Assembly (NCBI GenBank): GCA_963924555.1
Contig: OZ004591.1
Span: 5,332,001-5,396,000 of the forward strand
Reading direction: 5' to 3'
DNA from: Crambe crambe
Taxonomy: Eukaryota > Porifera > Demospongiae > Poecilosclerida > Crambeidae
DNA: 64,000 bases
This document shows, one piece after another, positions 1 through 12,240 of this stretch. The position numbers and the translations under genes are program-made. Under the pieces are notes generated by a model. It saw only the letters and a program-made list of their open reading frames with translations, searched no databases and had not been told where the DNA came from. Every line of letters starts with the position of its first letter. Position 1 is the first letter of the stretch.

Positions 1-95
1 ATATTTTCGTAGCTGAGAGAAAGAATCTTGAAAGAATTAAGTACCCAGTTCCCTAAGCAGACTCTACGAGCTAGTGTATTGTGTCTGTAATGCAG

Positions 96-2293
96 GGTCC
101 ATGTATCATTGCCAGTCCCCATGGTGGTGTCAATATAGAAGAAGTCGCAAGAGACACTCCCTCAGAGATATTCAAGGAAGGAGTGGACATAGAAAATGGT
201 GAGCAAAAATTTTTTTTCATCCTTGTGGAGACAACTGCCATTCTTATTTTCCACTTAAAAAGTTTCATGTTTAACTTCATAATTATGGCCGTACTCAGGG
301 TTTAATTCAGAATTTTGCTTGAGGGGGGTCAAATGCCTGGAGGAGGGATAATCTCATTACAAAAGCTAGCTAATTCCTAGGGGAGCAAGCCATCATTTAG
401 AGGGGGCAGAACCCTCCCCCCCTTGAAATAAACCCTGGTACTTACTGTAACTTGCATAGTGTTCCTTGTGTGAGAATATTTTCATATGTACTTATGCTGT
501 AAAGGAATTGACCTGATACTTCATCTGATATACGATGTGGCAGTTTATAGCATAGTGGTGTAAAATTCATTCCTGATTTTATTTATGTGGATGTTAATGT
601 GCAGGCATGTCCAGAGAGCAAGCATTGAACATGGTTAAGAAACTTGGCATTTCTAAAGAATGTATTAATGAAGTGAGTCAGAAATTCTCAAATTATGTAA
701 TGGAGATACTTTTGTTTTCCAGGCTGCAGAACAAATGCTGAGTCTGTATAGAATGATGTTGGAGAAGGATGCCACGATGATGGAGATCAATCCCATGGTG
801 GAGGTGCTGGGCTTTTCAGGGCAGAAAAGAGGTGCATAAAAATGTCGTATATGAAACAGGGCAGAAGGTGGCATGATGATAAACCTATTTCTATACGTCT
901 GTCTGTGTAGTAGTCCTGAACAGGCTGCAATTGGGGCTAGAATTTGCTCCCCTTGTAAACTAGCTTTCGACCAGCAAAATAGCAATAATCCTTAGAAATT
1001 TGTGTCCATTCATCCCCCACTATGTTAATCTTCATGATTGCAGTGGTGTGTATGGATGCCAAAGTGAACTTTGACGACAATGCCGAGTATAGACAGAAGG
1101 ACATCTTTTCTCTGAGAGACTGGTCTCAGGAAGATCCACGTGATGTAGAGGCTGCCCATGCTGGTATTAATTACATCGGCCTCAATGGTTCCATAGGCTG
1201 TCTTGGTAAGTTCTTGTAAGCTGTGTTCCCACCTTTAAATCAGGACATCTCTCTGATCTGGACACTCCTTCTGCTCCCAAAAACGTCTAATTTATTTATG
1301 ACCTGTATTGCAGTTAATGGTGCTGGACTAGCCATGGCTACAATGGACATCATCAAACTGCATGGTGGGAACCCTGCAAACTTCCTCGATATTGGAGGTG
1401 GGGCTAGTGCAAAAGAAGTTATGGATGGTTTTCATATCTTCAACAGTGACCGTGATGTGAGTGTGTAATGTAACATCAGAACTAGCTAAGGTCCATGTGA
1501 CTTCAGTGACCTTTACCATACAAGCTTTTCTTAATCTAGGCCACATTGTTGCAAGTCTGAGAATAGTTCTGCCTATATCAATACTTATTCTACCCTTCCT
1601 TGCAGGTCAATGCTATATTTGTCAATATCTTTGGGGGAATTATTCGCTGTGATGAAATAGCAAAAGGGATTATCGCAGCAGCTCAAGAGAGCAACCTCAG
1701 AATACCCATAGTGGTCAGACTCCAAGGTAAGGAAATCACTCTACCAGCCATCCTCTGAAGCACTCTATCCCTGACAAGGGTTTGAATTCCTACTGACTTA
1801 TGACACTTCCTTACCACACTTATCCACACTGTATGACATTATTTTAGGTAATAACCAGAAGAAGGCCAATGCACTAATTGAAGGCAGTGGATTGAAAATG
1901 ATCGGAATTGATGATTTCGATAAAGCAGCAAAAACTGTAAGCTGACTCATTTATAACCTTTCAAAAACCTGGACATGTCTTCCTGTCCAAGCATGAGGGG
2001 GTGATTTAGGTTAGGGTTCCTGAGGGATGTTTACTGTAGGGGTGAATGAGAGAGAACCAGCTGCTCTAGATTTATTACCATGATTATCAACAGCAACATT
2101 TACTTCTGTCTCCCTGTGATAAGACCTCTAAGTAAAACTCTATGTATCCTGATTAGCTACATAGTTGAATCATGGTAACATATAGTCCTTTTTTTATGTA
2201 TGTATGTATGTATGTGTGCAGGTTGTGAATGTGTCAAAGATTGCTGAACTAGCACAGGAGGCTTCCATTGGAGTCGACTTTTCTCCACTCTAA
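96..2293 (+). CDS. SUCLA2: Succinyl-CoA ligase [ADP-forming] beta subunit, C-terminal exons (copy 1, 5' cut by window)
   Basis: This encodes the C-terminal part of the beta subunit of mitochondrial ADP-forming succinyl-CoA synthetase (TCA cycle). Eight exons can be placed with GT-AG borders: 96-198, 605-672, 723-831, 1044-1205, 1314-1456, 1606-1726, 1848-1936 and 2222-2293. Their lengths sum to 867 nt, or 288 residues plus stop, with consistent phases. Family landmarks are visible: [55 protein letters not shown] and VVRLQG. The wording MDIIKLHGG and the DWSQED region match SUCLA2 better than the GTP-forming SUCLG2. The donor after the EINPMVE exon (gtgcat at 832) is weak. Upstream ATP-grasp exons lie before the window. 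No internal stop is seen, so this is the best candidate among the copies for a working gene. The stop lies 240 bp before the kelch start codon. Confidence 0.88.
2196..2216 (+). repeat. ATGT microsatellite before last SUCLA2 exon
   Basis: About five ATGT/GTAT units lie in the final intron next to the acceptor at 2221. The same microsatellite is in the corresponding introns near 38402-38421 and 63664-63687 with different lengths, so it varies between the duplicated copies. Confidence 0.8.
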
Positions 2294-2473
2294 AACTAGT
2301 AGCTAGCAAGACTGTCAAAATTATTATCAGAAATAGTTCATTTTAGTCTCTTTTGTGTACAGATTGTGCAGTTCACGTGTGCAATCATGATTTTATGAAC
2401 TATTATTTATTGTGTACAGACAGTACAGTTCATGGGTGCAAGGTGCAATCATAATAATGCGTGGGTAGTGATT

Positions 2474-2533
2474 ATTAAACATTCCAATTAAAGCACACTA
2501 TGATGGGCGTGGCTCGTTTTGTTTATCTCTGCT
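2474..2533 (+). promoter_or_regulatory. Shared SUCLA2 3' end / kelch 5' flank with GGGCGTGGC box
   Basis: An ATTAAA hexamer at 2474-2479 could serve SUCLA2 polyadenylation. A GGGCGTGGC box (Sp/KLF-like by sequence) sits about 20-30 bp before the kelch ATG at 2534. The box and its surroundings are almost unchanged before the kelch genes at 38725 and at the right window edge (about 63978). Conservation in all three copies is seen directly. Promoter function is inference. Confidence 0.35.
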
Positions 2534-5500
2534 ATGGCATATGAACCTCTTCCTCGCTGGGGTCACTTCTCTTCCTTCGTAGAAGGAAAGCTATTTATGT
2601 TTGGAGGAAGAATTGAAGACTTTCATAACCATAGAGATGAATTGAAAAGAACAATAAAAGATTTTGATGTATTTCATGAAACGTGGAGTTCATTTCATGC
2701 AGGTGGATCTCCTCCACTTGGAATATATGGTGGTGCAAGTACATCTCTCTCCAACAACATTTATTATTACGGCGGAACTTATAGTGGTACAGATTATCAG
2801 GGTTCCTTACACAAATGGGATTCCTCCACAATGTCATGGAATCAACTAAAGGAACATGAAAATAAAGGACCGATAAAGAAAGGCGCTTGTGCGATGATCA
2901 GTCATAATGAAGAAATCGTACTGTTCGGTGGGCGTGGGATCCCAACTGGTCCCATCCAGCAAGGATCAAAGTTTATCGTTAGTAAGAAGTTCACTGATGG
3001 TAGTGGATGGACCAACGAGTTGCACAGCTTTAACCTCCAAGAAGGTGAGGGAGAATGTTAGGGGTGTAGCTAGTAGGTCACCACTCTACTTCCATGACTT
3101 TAAATTAACCCAATAAATGTGGGAGTGGTTATGTCATACTGTACAGAGCACAGAATGAAAGTTGGTGTTTGGTCAAATGCTGATCAATTCCATCATTAAT
3201 TTTAGCATGACAGTAACTTAATGAATGGTCAAGTTCATGGGGCAAAAGCAATCATGAATGACCTAGGAAACTGGTATCATAACAGGTCAGACCAGTTTTT
3301 GATCTGACACTTGATGTAACCATAATGAGAGTTTGTGCTCTGACTGTCTATGTATCACATGTACAAGCAGAGAAAGAGAAACTGCATGTTTCTATATGCT
3401 TGAAGTAATGTTATAGCAGATGTTATGGGAACTGTTGAAACAGGGTCTAAAGTGTATAGGTTTATGGTCTCACCCTCTCTTTTCACCACCAGCCCTTATT
3501 CATGTATCTCAAAACAAGTCTGTTGCTGCCAAGAATAATGTGACCATTACTGATATGATCACTATGGGGAATAAGTCATAGGGTGACACTGGAACATGAG
3601 CAATTATAGTACATACATCACATGGAGTAGTCAAACAAGAAAAAGCATTGATTAACACATGCCATATAGTAACATAATAAAGTGAATCATCCCAAAGTGC
3701 ATTTCATGAGATTCCAGATTGGTTCAGTGTTGAGTGTACTATATGGAATTTGTGCAGGACTCGTAATAACAGTCTGGACGTCATGTGACATTTTCTGGTC
3801 ATTTTCATTTGTCCTGTCACTTTTTCTGACTAAAATTTCTATTATAACAACTGTTATTAGACAATCATATCCAGACAATGATGGAGTGTTATTGCATGCT
3901 CCATTTGTGTAGATGTCTATAGTATCAAAATGAACACTTTTCCCCATTTAATGTTATTGACTGAGTTGGAGATGACAGCATGGAGTTTCCATGTACATGA
4001 ACTACATGAAATAATGTAACTCTCATAATTACTTGTTTGTATACAGAACTTTGAGACTATACTTTATACAGTCACATGTAACTACACTGACATGCAACAC
4101 ATAATACACATCATTATGTACAGACTCAGGATTACCAATCTTTAATCATCTGACTCTTACTTTCCCCCAACTCCCTCAGGGACATGGTCCTCCCCCACTG
4201 TCACTGGAACAAGACCCCCTCCCTGTTCTGACTTCACACTAACAAAGATAAACGAGAATACAGCTGTGATGTTCGGAGGGTTCCTACCTGGATTTAAGAG
4301 AACCAATGATGTGTACATCCTTGACCTGACTAAAATGGTGAGATGCCAACATTAATTAATAGGGGTGAGTCTGAATGACCCCCACACTAGTGAGTCAGTT
4401 GAGAGATTTCTACTATATAATTATTTATATATTTATATGTTTCGTACGTTCTAACATTAATGGTTTTTCTCTGCGACGATCATCTGGTAACATTACATCA
4501 CATTACATTGCACATGCACAAACTTTTACAACATAATTCAAAACACTTCAGACTGCACTGATCACAGATAACATCCTACACAGTAAAACAAACAAACCAA
4601 AAAACATAATAAACACATGCATAAAATTAAATGTCTATCACACGTACCCGGAGCACATGATTTTCTTCTCATGGAACCTTTGGTTCACATATCAAATTGA
4701 AGCAATCCACATCGATCTTGATCATCAGACTCACCCCAGAATACACTGCATTTCTCTAGTATATTACACTAATGAAGTAGGTATTTCAGTATGCTCTGGC
4801 AGACGTGATGCACTGACCATTGTAACTAGTTCAGTAAGTCCCATAGCTATAGTGCCACCACACTCAGATAAGACAAGGTGAATATAATATCCAAGAATGG
4901 GAGGTCAAGTATATAAGTGAATGGAAGATTATATGGCCACAACTATTATCATTATTAATTTTACATGTTTAGCAAATGATAGAAAAATTAATGTGTCCAT
5001 AACATACTTAATAATTTACTTGGGACATGAATTTTATAATAGTAATGATAACTGTGCTTAGTAGGAGGTGAATGATCATGTTCTGCTGATTCTTTTACCA
5101 CATGAATGATACTGAACCCTCCACCTCCTACTCTATTTCCATGTTATGAGGCTCTCATCACTCATGCATAATCATCAGACATTTTGGGGAGTTTATTTCA
5201 TTTTTATTTCAGCCTTTAAAATTGATCCCTGATGTATAGTGATCATAATTGTAACCTTTTTCATTTCCAGCACTGGAGCAAACTGGTCCATAAGGAGGGA
5301 CAACCCTGTCCAGTGGCTAGAAGTGACCATGCTTCTGTCTGTCTTGGTTATGGTGGAGATTACCCAGAACTCCTCATCACTGGTGGAGTAGATGACAATG
5401 GCAAGGTTATAAGTGACATGTGGATACTGAATCTGCAGTCAAAGAAGTGGAGGGAGGTGAGTATTATTTAATGTTCATTGGTAGACACTGAATCTCCCTC

Positions 5501-8500
5501 ATCCTTTTCTAACTTCCTTGTAGTATTGTTGTTGCTATTTGTGTTGAGGACACTCTCTAGTTGCAATTACCAAGGGCACCTAGCCAACTCTTTCATATTC
5601 CTGTGTGGAGTCAGAGTAAAAAGTGTGCATTGTTTAGTTGTAGCTACAAGAAAGTGGTCTTCTTCCAATGCAATGTTTATAGATTACAGCATTTGTCCCT
5701 ATCTCCATTAGGTATAGTACTGTACACATTATCCACCACATGCTGTGTACCTATCCATCTGCTAATAGGCAGGTGCTGCATGTATGGAGTGTTTCTAATG
5801 TTCAGCATCCATTAGAGTAATGTGGAAGACCTATGGCTATGATTGAACTAAGCTCTATTCACAGCTCTAATAGAGTGATACCCTGTAGTTATTAATAGTT
5901 ACTGACACCTTGTAGTTTGGTGTTAGAGGTCAAAGTATTTATAAAACTGGATGATTATTATTTGCAGTCAACTATCCAATTTATCACAATATGACCTCCT
6001 CACTCACTCTAGCTGTATTTGATGTCATAGTCTTAATGAGTATTATGGAGGGTTTGAGTCATGATTTGTGGAAACTAGTGATGACGTGGGTACTGAAATA
6101 GTAATTATGAGAGTGATTATCCAATGTTTTGTCTCCATGTGCAGATCAAAGTTCCAAATCTCCAGTCAAGATGTTACCACACTGCTGATGTGTTCCATTT
6201 CAGTGCAAGACTGGCAGAGGTCATTCTATTTGGTGGGGTTCCTGTGTATCCAAAGAATCCCAAGTCTGATGCTGACCTTCCAATGATAGCCCAGACCACT
6301 GTGCTACGATTTGGTGAGTGTGATTTAACTGATGCTAGTCATACTTACTTCATTTCTCCATAATTATAAACACAATTATTGGTACTGGAGGTCATAATTA
6401 TTTCCATGTGTTGTGCATACTTACATCTCAAGTGAACTTTCTTTATGTCCAGTGGGGACCTCTAAATGTTTGTGTATACTGATCCACAAATATGGGTATG
6501 AATTGCTCATCCTCAAATGTTTCCTCCCATAAACTATTTGAGATGTATGGTATATTTTAATGGTCTCTTTATTTGGAGACACAGTGACTTTAGAGGTTCT
6601 GTACTTGTTGTTTGTTGCACTTGTTAGAAAGTTGTATTTGTGGTTTGTGCCCTCACAAGTCTAGAGTCTGTGATACAGATCATAATTATTGTTTTATCAT
6701 ATCCACCTATGACTATATCTTTTGAAATAATAATGTATTAATTACTTATGTCTTTGGCAATAACAATACGATATTACTGCTAATCAGAATGTGTTGATGA
6801 TGAGTGGACTCTGATTGACGTGTGCAAGTTTCCTGACCTCGGGAGTCCAGAGAGAGTGAAGATGAAGGAAGAACTGAAGCAGCAGTTTAGTAAGTGTGTG
6901 TTGTTGTAATAGCTAGATGGGAGTTGGAGGCATGGTTGTCTGATTATTTATATCCCATGCATGCGTGGGTGAGATCAAAGGGTCGCGGTGTTCTTTATAA
7001 GTCACTGGCATTATTAGTCATATATTGCCCACTAATGTGTCACTTTTCATAGTCTATACTCACCTTAGCTAGCTATAGATGACCATGGGTGCCATGAATT
7101 TTATGGATTATGAACAACCCAAGTCCCGATTGCACAGCCCGCTGAGGGTAATCCTTAGATAATAACATGAATGATTCCATTTGATGTAATCAGGTAACTA
7201 TATCATGTAGTAACCCCTTGCTAGGCCTGCAAGTGGTCAGGTGTCCACTTAGATCACTGTGGTTCCCAATTAGAGACTTATGGCTTTGGTTGTCATAAGA
7301 CTATACACAGTTTATACTATTGTCTAAGTCAGTTAGATCACTCCAGTGGTGACTACTCAATACATAAAACCCTGGCACCCATACTCCATTACATAAGTGA
7401 TGTATGAGTGATTCAAAATAAAAATAGACTGTTGTACTCAATACCTCCTGTTGATCAGTGATCTATATCTGCCAGCACAATTATACTGACACTATAAATG
7501 TTAACATTTGCATTGTATGCACTCTTTAATAAAGGAATGAAAATATTTATTCTAAATAAAAAAGAAAAGTAGGGATGGCTGTGGGTGGTTCAAAAAAAAA
7601 AAACAACTTCAGTCATAACCCCTTACCCATCACCTATATCACCAAACTACAAGCTAACTATTCCTACTTCACTCCCATGGCAGGTCCAGATGGGAATGAA
7701 GTAGGAAGTAGTTTTGTGATATTGGTGATGAATAAGGGGTTACTTGACTGAAGTTCACTCTCTTGATGCTGAACTTTATTGAACCACACACAGCCATTCC
7801 TATTTTTATTTTATTTTTTATTTTTTAATATATTATTTTTCCTTTACTTGTTCATCACCTTTTTGGATGTAATCCTCTATTATTTACAACTGATGCTTTG
7901 ATCCTGTTAGTTGTAGTTATGTAGTTCATTGAAGGATTCATCATATTGTATGAGCCGAAATGAATCTGATCTGGAAGGGCTAATGCTGATGGAGCTCAAA
8001 TCTAAACAGTTTAATAAATTGCCATTGACCTATTTTGTGTATAATTTCTTAAAGGTCTTTACTGGTGTTATGCATGTACCTGATATACTTGTTTGGTATT
8101 GCATCAAGACTTCTTCATTCATTATGCTTTGAGCATCGAGACATCAAGAGAGAAAGCTAATTACAGATTTGCTAGTCAGTTGTGAGGTCAATGTTCAAGA
8201 ATCACAAATGTCTGCCACATTGTGGGCTGAAAATAAGTTTGAAAATGATGTACTATTTTTGAACATGTCGAGTTAAAGGTAAAGGATTATAACAGTCAAT
8301 TTTGAGTAGTGATGGTATAAATATTATGGCATTTGAATACACCATTTCTGAATTTAGTTGTTGATGATGATGATAGTGATGAATGACCTGGTGAAAACAC
8401 AATTTGTAAAATGATACTGCTTTGTCTTCTGCTCTTAATACTTGAGTCCTAGCATATTGAAGGTGTTCTGTCTTAAACTTAGGAGTTGCTGACTGTAGGA

Positions 8501-10546
8501 GGGAAGTTTTTCTTGAGTTATGAAAGAAAATACCAAATGAGGCAATCTGTGCCATCCCTACTTAGAGAGTACCAATGTGCTATAATGTGTGCTATATCTA
8601 TATATCTAGTTCTAGCTGATATGAATCAGTTATGTACATGTGTATTTTACCACAAAGCACTTAGCATTATACTGACAAATAATACTCAATCAGTTTGCCT
8701 AATGTATGCTTGACACTACTGGTTCACAATGCTTGTTGTCATACAGAGTTGCAGTCTCTCACTGGAGACTGGGTGCTGACAGATGTAGTTAACAACAGCC
8801 AGCAAGGGACAAGTGAGAGTATCAGGGAGAAAATGGTGTATATGAGCCAAGTGGTTAGGGACCAAGAAGAAAGAGTCAGGGAAGCTGAGAGGAGAGTGTC
8901 AGCAGGTATAATAATCTCTAATAGTTAAAGGGATAGTGCACATAGCTGAAGAGAGAGCTACATTCTACAGATCAAATATAAAATTCATGCCTTCTCCTGT
9001 AGAGGCAGAAAGAAGACAAGCAGCTGAACAACAAGCAAGGGAAGCTGAGAGGAGAGTGTCAGAAGGTATAATAATCAGCTGAAGGGATAGTGCACATAGC
9101 TGAATAGCTGAAAAGAGAGCTACATTCTAGAGATCCAATATAAAATTCATGCCTTCCCCCTGTAGAGTCCAATCAACGAGCCAGGGAAGCAGAAAGAAGA
9201 CAAGCAGCTGAACAACAAGCAAGCGAAGCTGAGAGGAGAGTGTCAGCAGGTATAATAATATTAAATAGCAGACCCCCAATCTGGATAGTGCACATAGCTG
9301 AGGAAAGAGCTAGATTACAATCATCTAAATTCATTGTCTTCCCCTATAGAGGCAGAAAGAAGACAAGCAGCTGAGCAACAAGCAAGGGAAGCTGAGAGGA
9401 GAGTGTCAGCAGGTAGCTATAATGATATCAAATAGCAGGGCTACAATAGAGAACATAGTTTCTATGACCAAAATCTCTCATGTAGACCTGAAGAGATAGT
9501 GCACATAGCTGAGAAGAGAACTAGATTACAATCATTAAATTTTATTGCCTTCCCCTGTAGAGGCAGAAAGAAGACAAGCAGCTGAACAACAAGCAAGGGA
9601 GGCTGAGAGGAGAATTGTAGAAATCGAAAGAAGAGCTGAGGGGAGATGTACAGAAGCAGAGAGAAGAGCACATGAAGCTGAAGGAAGACTGCAAACATCT
9701 GAGGAGCGAGCTATGGAAGCAGATAGAAGGGCACAACGAGCTGAGCAGCATGCAAGGGAGGCAGAAAGCAGAGGTGATGAGAGGCATTGGCTGGTGCAGA
9801 GGAAAGAAATAGACATCAAAGAAGAGAGTTTGGGAGGAGGAGGCTGGGGAGAAGTGAAGGTTGCAAGATTCAGAGGAGTCAAAGTTGCTGCCAAGATGCT
9901 TTACAAGTCCATCAGGACTGGCTATTACCAATCTCTATTCATACGAGAAATGAACATGGCTTCCAAAATCCGACATCCAAACTTGGTACTGTTTATCGGA
10001 GCCTGCATGGACGAAGGCATGGTGATATTGATGGAGCTAATGCCAACTAGTTTGAGGAGAGAAATGGAGAGGGAAGATTTCAACATGTCAGCACATCAAC
10101 TGACCTCCATCAGTTTGGACGTGGCCAGAGCCCTCAACTACCTCCACCTGATACAACCGGACCCCATCGTCCATCGCGATATCAGCAGTGCAAATGTCCT
10201 CCTTGAGCCTCTGCCTTCTGGTCGTTGGAGAGCAAAAGTCACTGATTATGGCTCAGTCAACTTCCAGCAGCAACTGCAGACTGTGGGACCAGGTTCTCCT
10301 GTGTATGCTGCCCCAGAGGCACACCACCCTTCCCTCCAGTCCCCCAAAATGGACATCTTCAGTTTTGGGGTACTCCTTGTCGAGATGTGCACTTGGCAAT
10401 TCCCTGAAGTCTCAGCACATGAGAGGTTGATAGCATCCATCCAAGACCAGCACTGGGTGGACTTGATCCGACGATGCATTCGGCAAGACAAAGATAACAG
10501 ACCCTCAGCTGCTGAACTCCTGGACAATATCCAAGCATTCGAATGA
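2534..10546 (+). CDS. Kelch-repeat / coiled-coil / TKL-like protein kinase
   Basis: Ten exons: 2534-3044, 4180-4337, 5271-5456, 6145-6313, 6788-6889, 8747-8905, 9003-9065, 9166-9249, 9350-9412 and 9561-10546. They sum to 2481 nt (826 residues) with compatible phases. The ATG at 2534 starts MAYEPLPRWGHFS, a typical kelch opening. Residues 1-375 hold about six kelch strands (FMFGG, YYYGG, VLFGG, VMFGG, LITGG, ILFGG). Residues about 410-575 are a charged, Ala/Glu/Arg-rich coiled coil. Residues about 585-826 are a kinase: glycine loop LGGGGWGEV (about 589-597), VAAK lysine (K610), helix-C glutamate (about E628), HRD at 703-705 with N710, DYG instead of DFG at 727-729, and APE at 749-751. The HRD loop reads HRDISSAN, lacking the usual lysine after HRD. 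The catalytic K, D, N and D are present, so activity is plausible. The partner bound by the kelch propeller is unknown. No signal peptide or membrane segment is seen. Confidence 0.85.
7529..7849. mobile_element. Fold-back (MITE-like) inverted repeat in kelch-kinase intron 5
   Basis: Two arms of roughly 130-150 bp face each other. The left arm reads TAGGGATGGCTGTGGGTGGTTC and on through CATAACCCCTTACCCATCACC. The right arm is its reverse complement, ending GAACCACACACAGCCATTCCTA. No coding capacity. The same element is at the equivalent intron position in the second kelch gene (43861-44162), so it was present before the block was duplicated. Confidence 0.7.
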
Positions 10547-10553
10547 ACTCTGA

Positions 10554-10572
10554 ACACACACACACACACACA
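10554..10572 (+). repeat. CA microsatellite after the kinase stop codon
   Basis: About nine CA units in the presumed 3' UTR, starting within 10 bp of the stop codon. Confidence 0.8.
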
Positions 10573-10687
10573 AAAAGTTAGTTTAGTTGTTTTTTATGTA
10601 CATGTATATATAGGTTTTTGAAAGTTAATGACAAAATATTTGATTTAAAAAGTTGGTGGGAAGCTTTATAATGTTCACAAAGTCTGC

Positions 10688-11200
10688 CTATCCATGTGCT
10701 ATCCTGGTTCGTGATTGGTTGACCTGCCACATATTCAGTCTCTCATACTCAAGACACTCTTCAAACTGGTCTGGTGTGTACCCCTTGGCAAGTCATCAAA
10801 CTAAACAGTGTCAGGGTCAGCCATTAATCTCAAAGGATGCTATATATAAATGGCGTCAATGGGCTTGGAACTCCTACATAAAGAGACAGATAACACATCT
10901 GCACCTTCCTGCAGCTACTCATCCAATGTCTGACCTGGTGCCATACTCATCATCATAGAGAGATTGCTTGGACATTTCCATTAACCTCATGGCCCCTCCT
11001 TCTCTATCACAGAGGCCAAGAGGAGTCGAGCCTGAAAATATAAGTGGATCAAGTAACCAGTTTTGACTGTCCTGCACACCAATATGGACCACACTCACCA
11101 GTGCTGTGGAGAGCCTGAGCATGGCCAAGAGAGTCCTGGCAGAGGTGAAGGTCTGGTTCATCCCTCCCCTGTTCCTGGAACTGTCTTTCATCTCCAAATA
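10688..11200 (-). pseudogene. MCM7: MCM7 3'-terminal fragment (DNA replication helicase subunit)
   Basis: Reading the minus strand, exon 11200-11099 (102 bp, 34 residues) encodes YLEMKD...TFTSARTLLAMLRLSTAL and ends at a gtgagt donor. After an intron, 11031-10935 encodes ARLLLASVIEKEGAMRLMEM and so on. A last piece ends at the TAG at 10688 and carries [19 protein letters not shown] and the C-terminal NQSRTRI motif. These match the C-terminal end of MCM7, including the arginine-finger-side SARTLLAILRLSTALAR helix and the terminal ELNVWQVN-SRTRI tail. The middle part, around a TATATATA stretch (about 10841-10850), is out of frame. The AAA+ core exons are absent, because sequence beyond 11200 turns directly into dispersed repeat DNA. 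It is a truncated and probably dead copy, tail-to-tail with the kinase gene (142 bp apart). Confidence 0.72.
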
Positions 11201-12240
11201 CTGACATACTGAACAGCTAGATACCAGCTTCCCCTATCAATAGCATAGTGAGAGTTAGGGGGAGAGTAACTGTACACTTTATAGTCAGTGTTACATACTA
11301 CAGTGATCATTTAGTTCATATCCATAACACACACACAACATAATAATAGACAACACCTTATGGTCGGTAAAGGGTCATCATTACAACATACATGTGCGCT
11401 AGCTATGCGCTAGTAAAACGACTGGTAAAGGGTCATCATTATAACATACACATGTACATAATAGTATAATGGACAACACCCTGTGACTCCATCAACATAA
11501 CATATACAAGACCATGATAGTGGACTTTAACTCTGTATGGTGGGTAAAAGGTCATCACTATAACATACACATGGGTCAACACCAAACGTACATACATTGG
11601 AGAGCCATATGGTGCGTAAAGAGTCATCATCATAAAATACACATGAACAAAGTACAGTTGAGGCAACTTGAGATTTGATTTTTGACTATCTAATAAATTG
11701 GTCATCTACCAATAATCAATATGGGTAAAGGGTCGTCATGGTAACATAACAGAAAGACTTGGCTCCTAACAACCAAGTGACTCTCTTATGGTGCATAACT
11801 ACTGCGTCACTGGTTATTTCCCACCAGACAGTGGATAATCAAATCTAGGGCATTCTAGGGCATTCTGAGATCCTAACAAACTTAGTCCAATGATAGAGCT
11901 CTAAAGGGTGTGCACTATAACATGACACAGAGACTTTCTCCTCCCATGGTAGTAATGGAATAACTCCATGCAATACTTTCTCATGGTGGAATAGTGACAA
12001 CAAATGTATGAGACTTTAAGATAACACAGCGTCTGGTAAAGGGTATCTTATATCACATCAATCTCCCAAACAGAAAGGGCCAACATCCATATAGCTAGTG
12101 TAGAGGTGTGATCACTTCACGTGACAGAAGAACATGTGAGGAGGATTGATACTCCATCATCAATCATGCTCTTTCCTAGACATGATCACTTTCATGTGAT
12201 GGACAGTAAATCACTTCATGTGGGTCATAACTATAACATA
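11201..12240. repeat. Mosaic of dispersed GGTAAAGGGTCATC-type repeat
   Basis: There is no gene here. The stretch contains several diverged copies of a unit of roughly 85 bp with the order GGTAAAGGGTCATC, ATAACATACACATGTACATA, GTAGGACCATGATAGT, ACAACACC, TGACTC, TATGGTG. The opening (ACTGAACAGCTAGATACCAGC) recurs near 18484 and 51793. Part of the segment matches 53090-53600 with a local inversion. Confidence 0.7.
11928..12117. repeat. Segment that is inverted relative to its sister copy at 53294-53470
   Basis: Here the order is CAGAGACTTTCTCC ... GAGGTGTGATCACTT. At 53294-53470 the same sequence reads in reverse complement, while the flanks on both sides (TAACATGACA and GTGACAGAAGAACATGTG) keep their orientation. 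Confidence 0.75.

Noticed and set aside
665-985. 106-codon minus-strand frame (and 62109-62435)
   Set aside because: Shadow of the SUCLA2 EINPMVE exon and its introns, present only because the block is duplicated.
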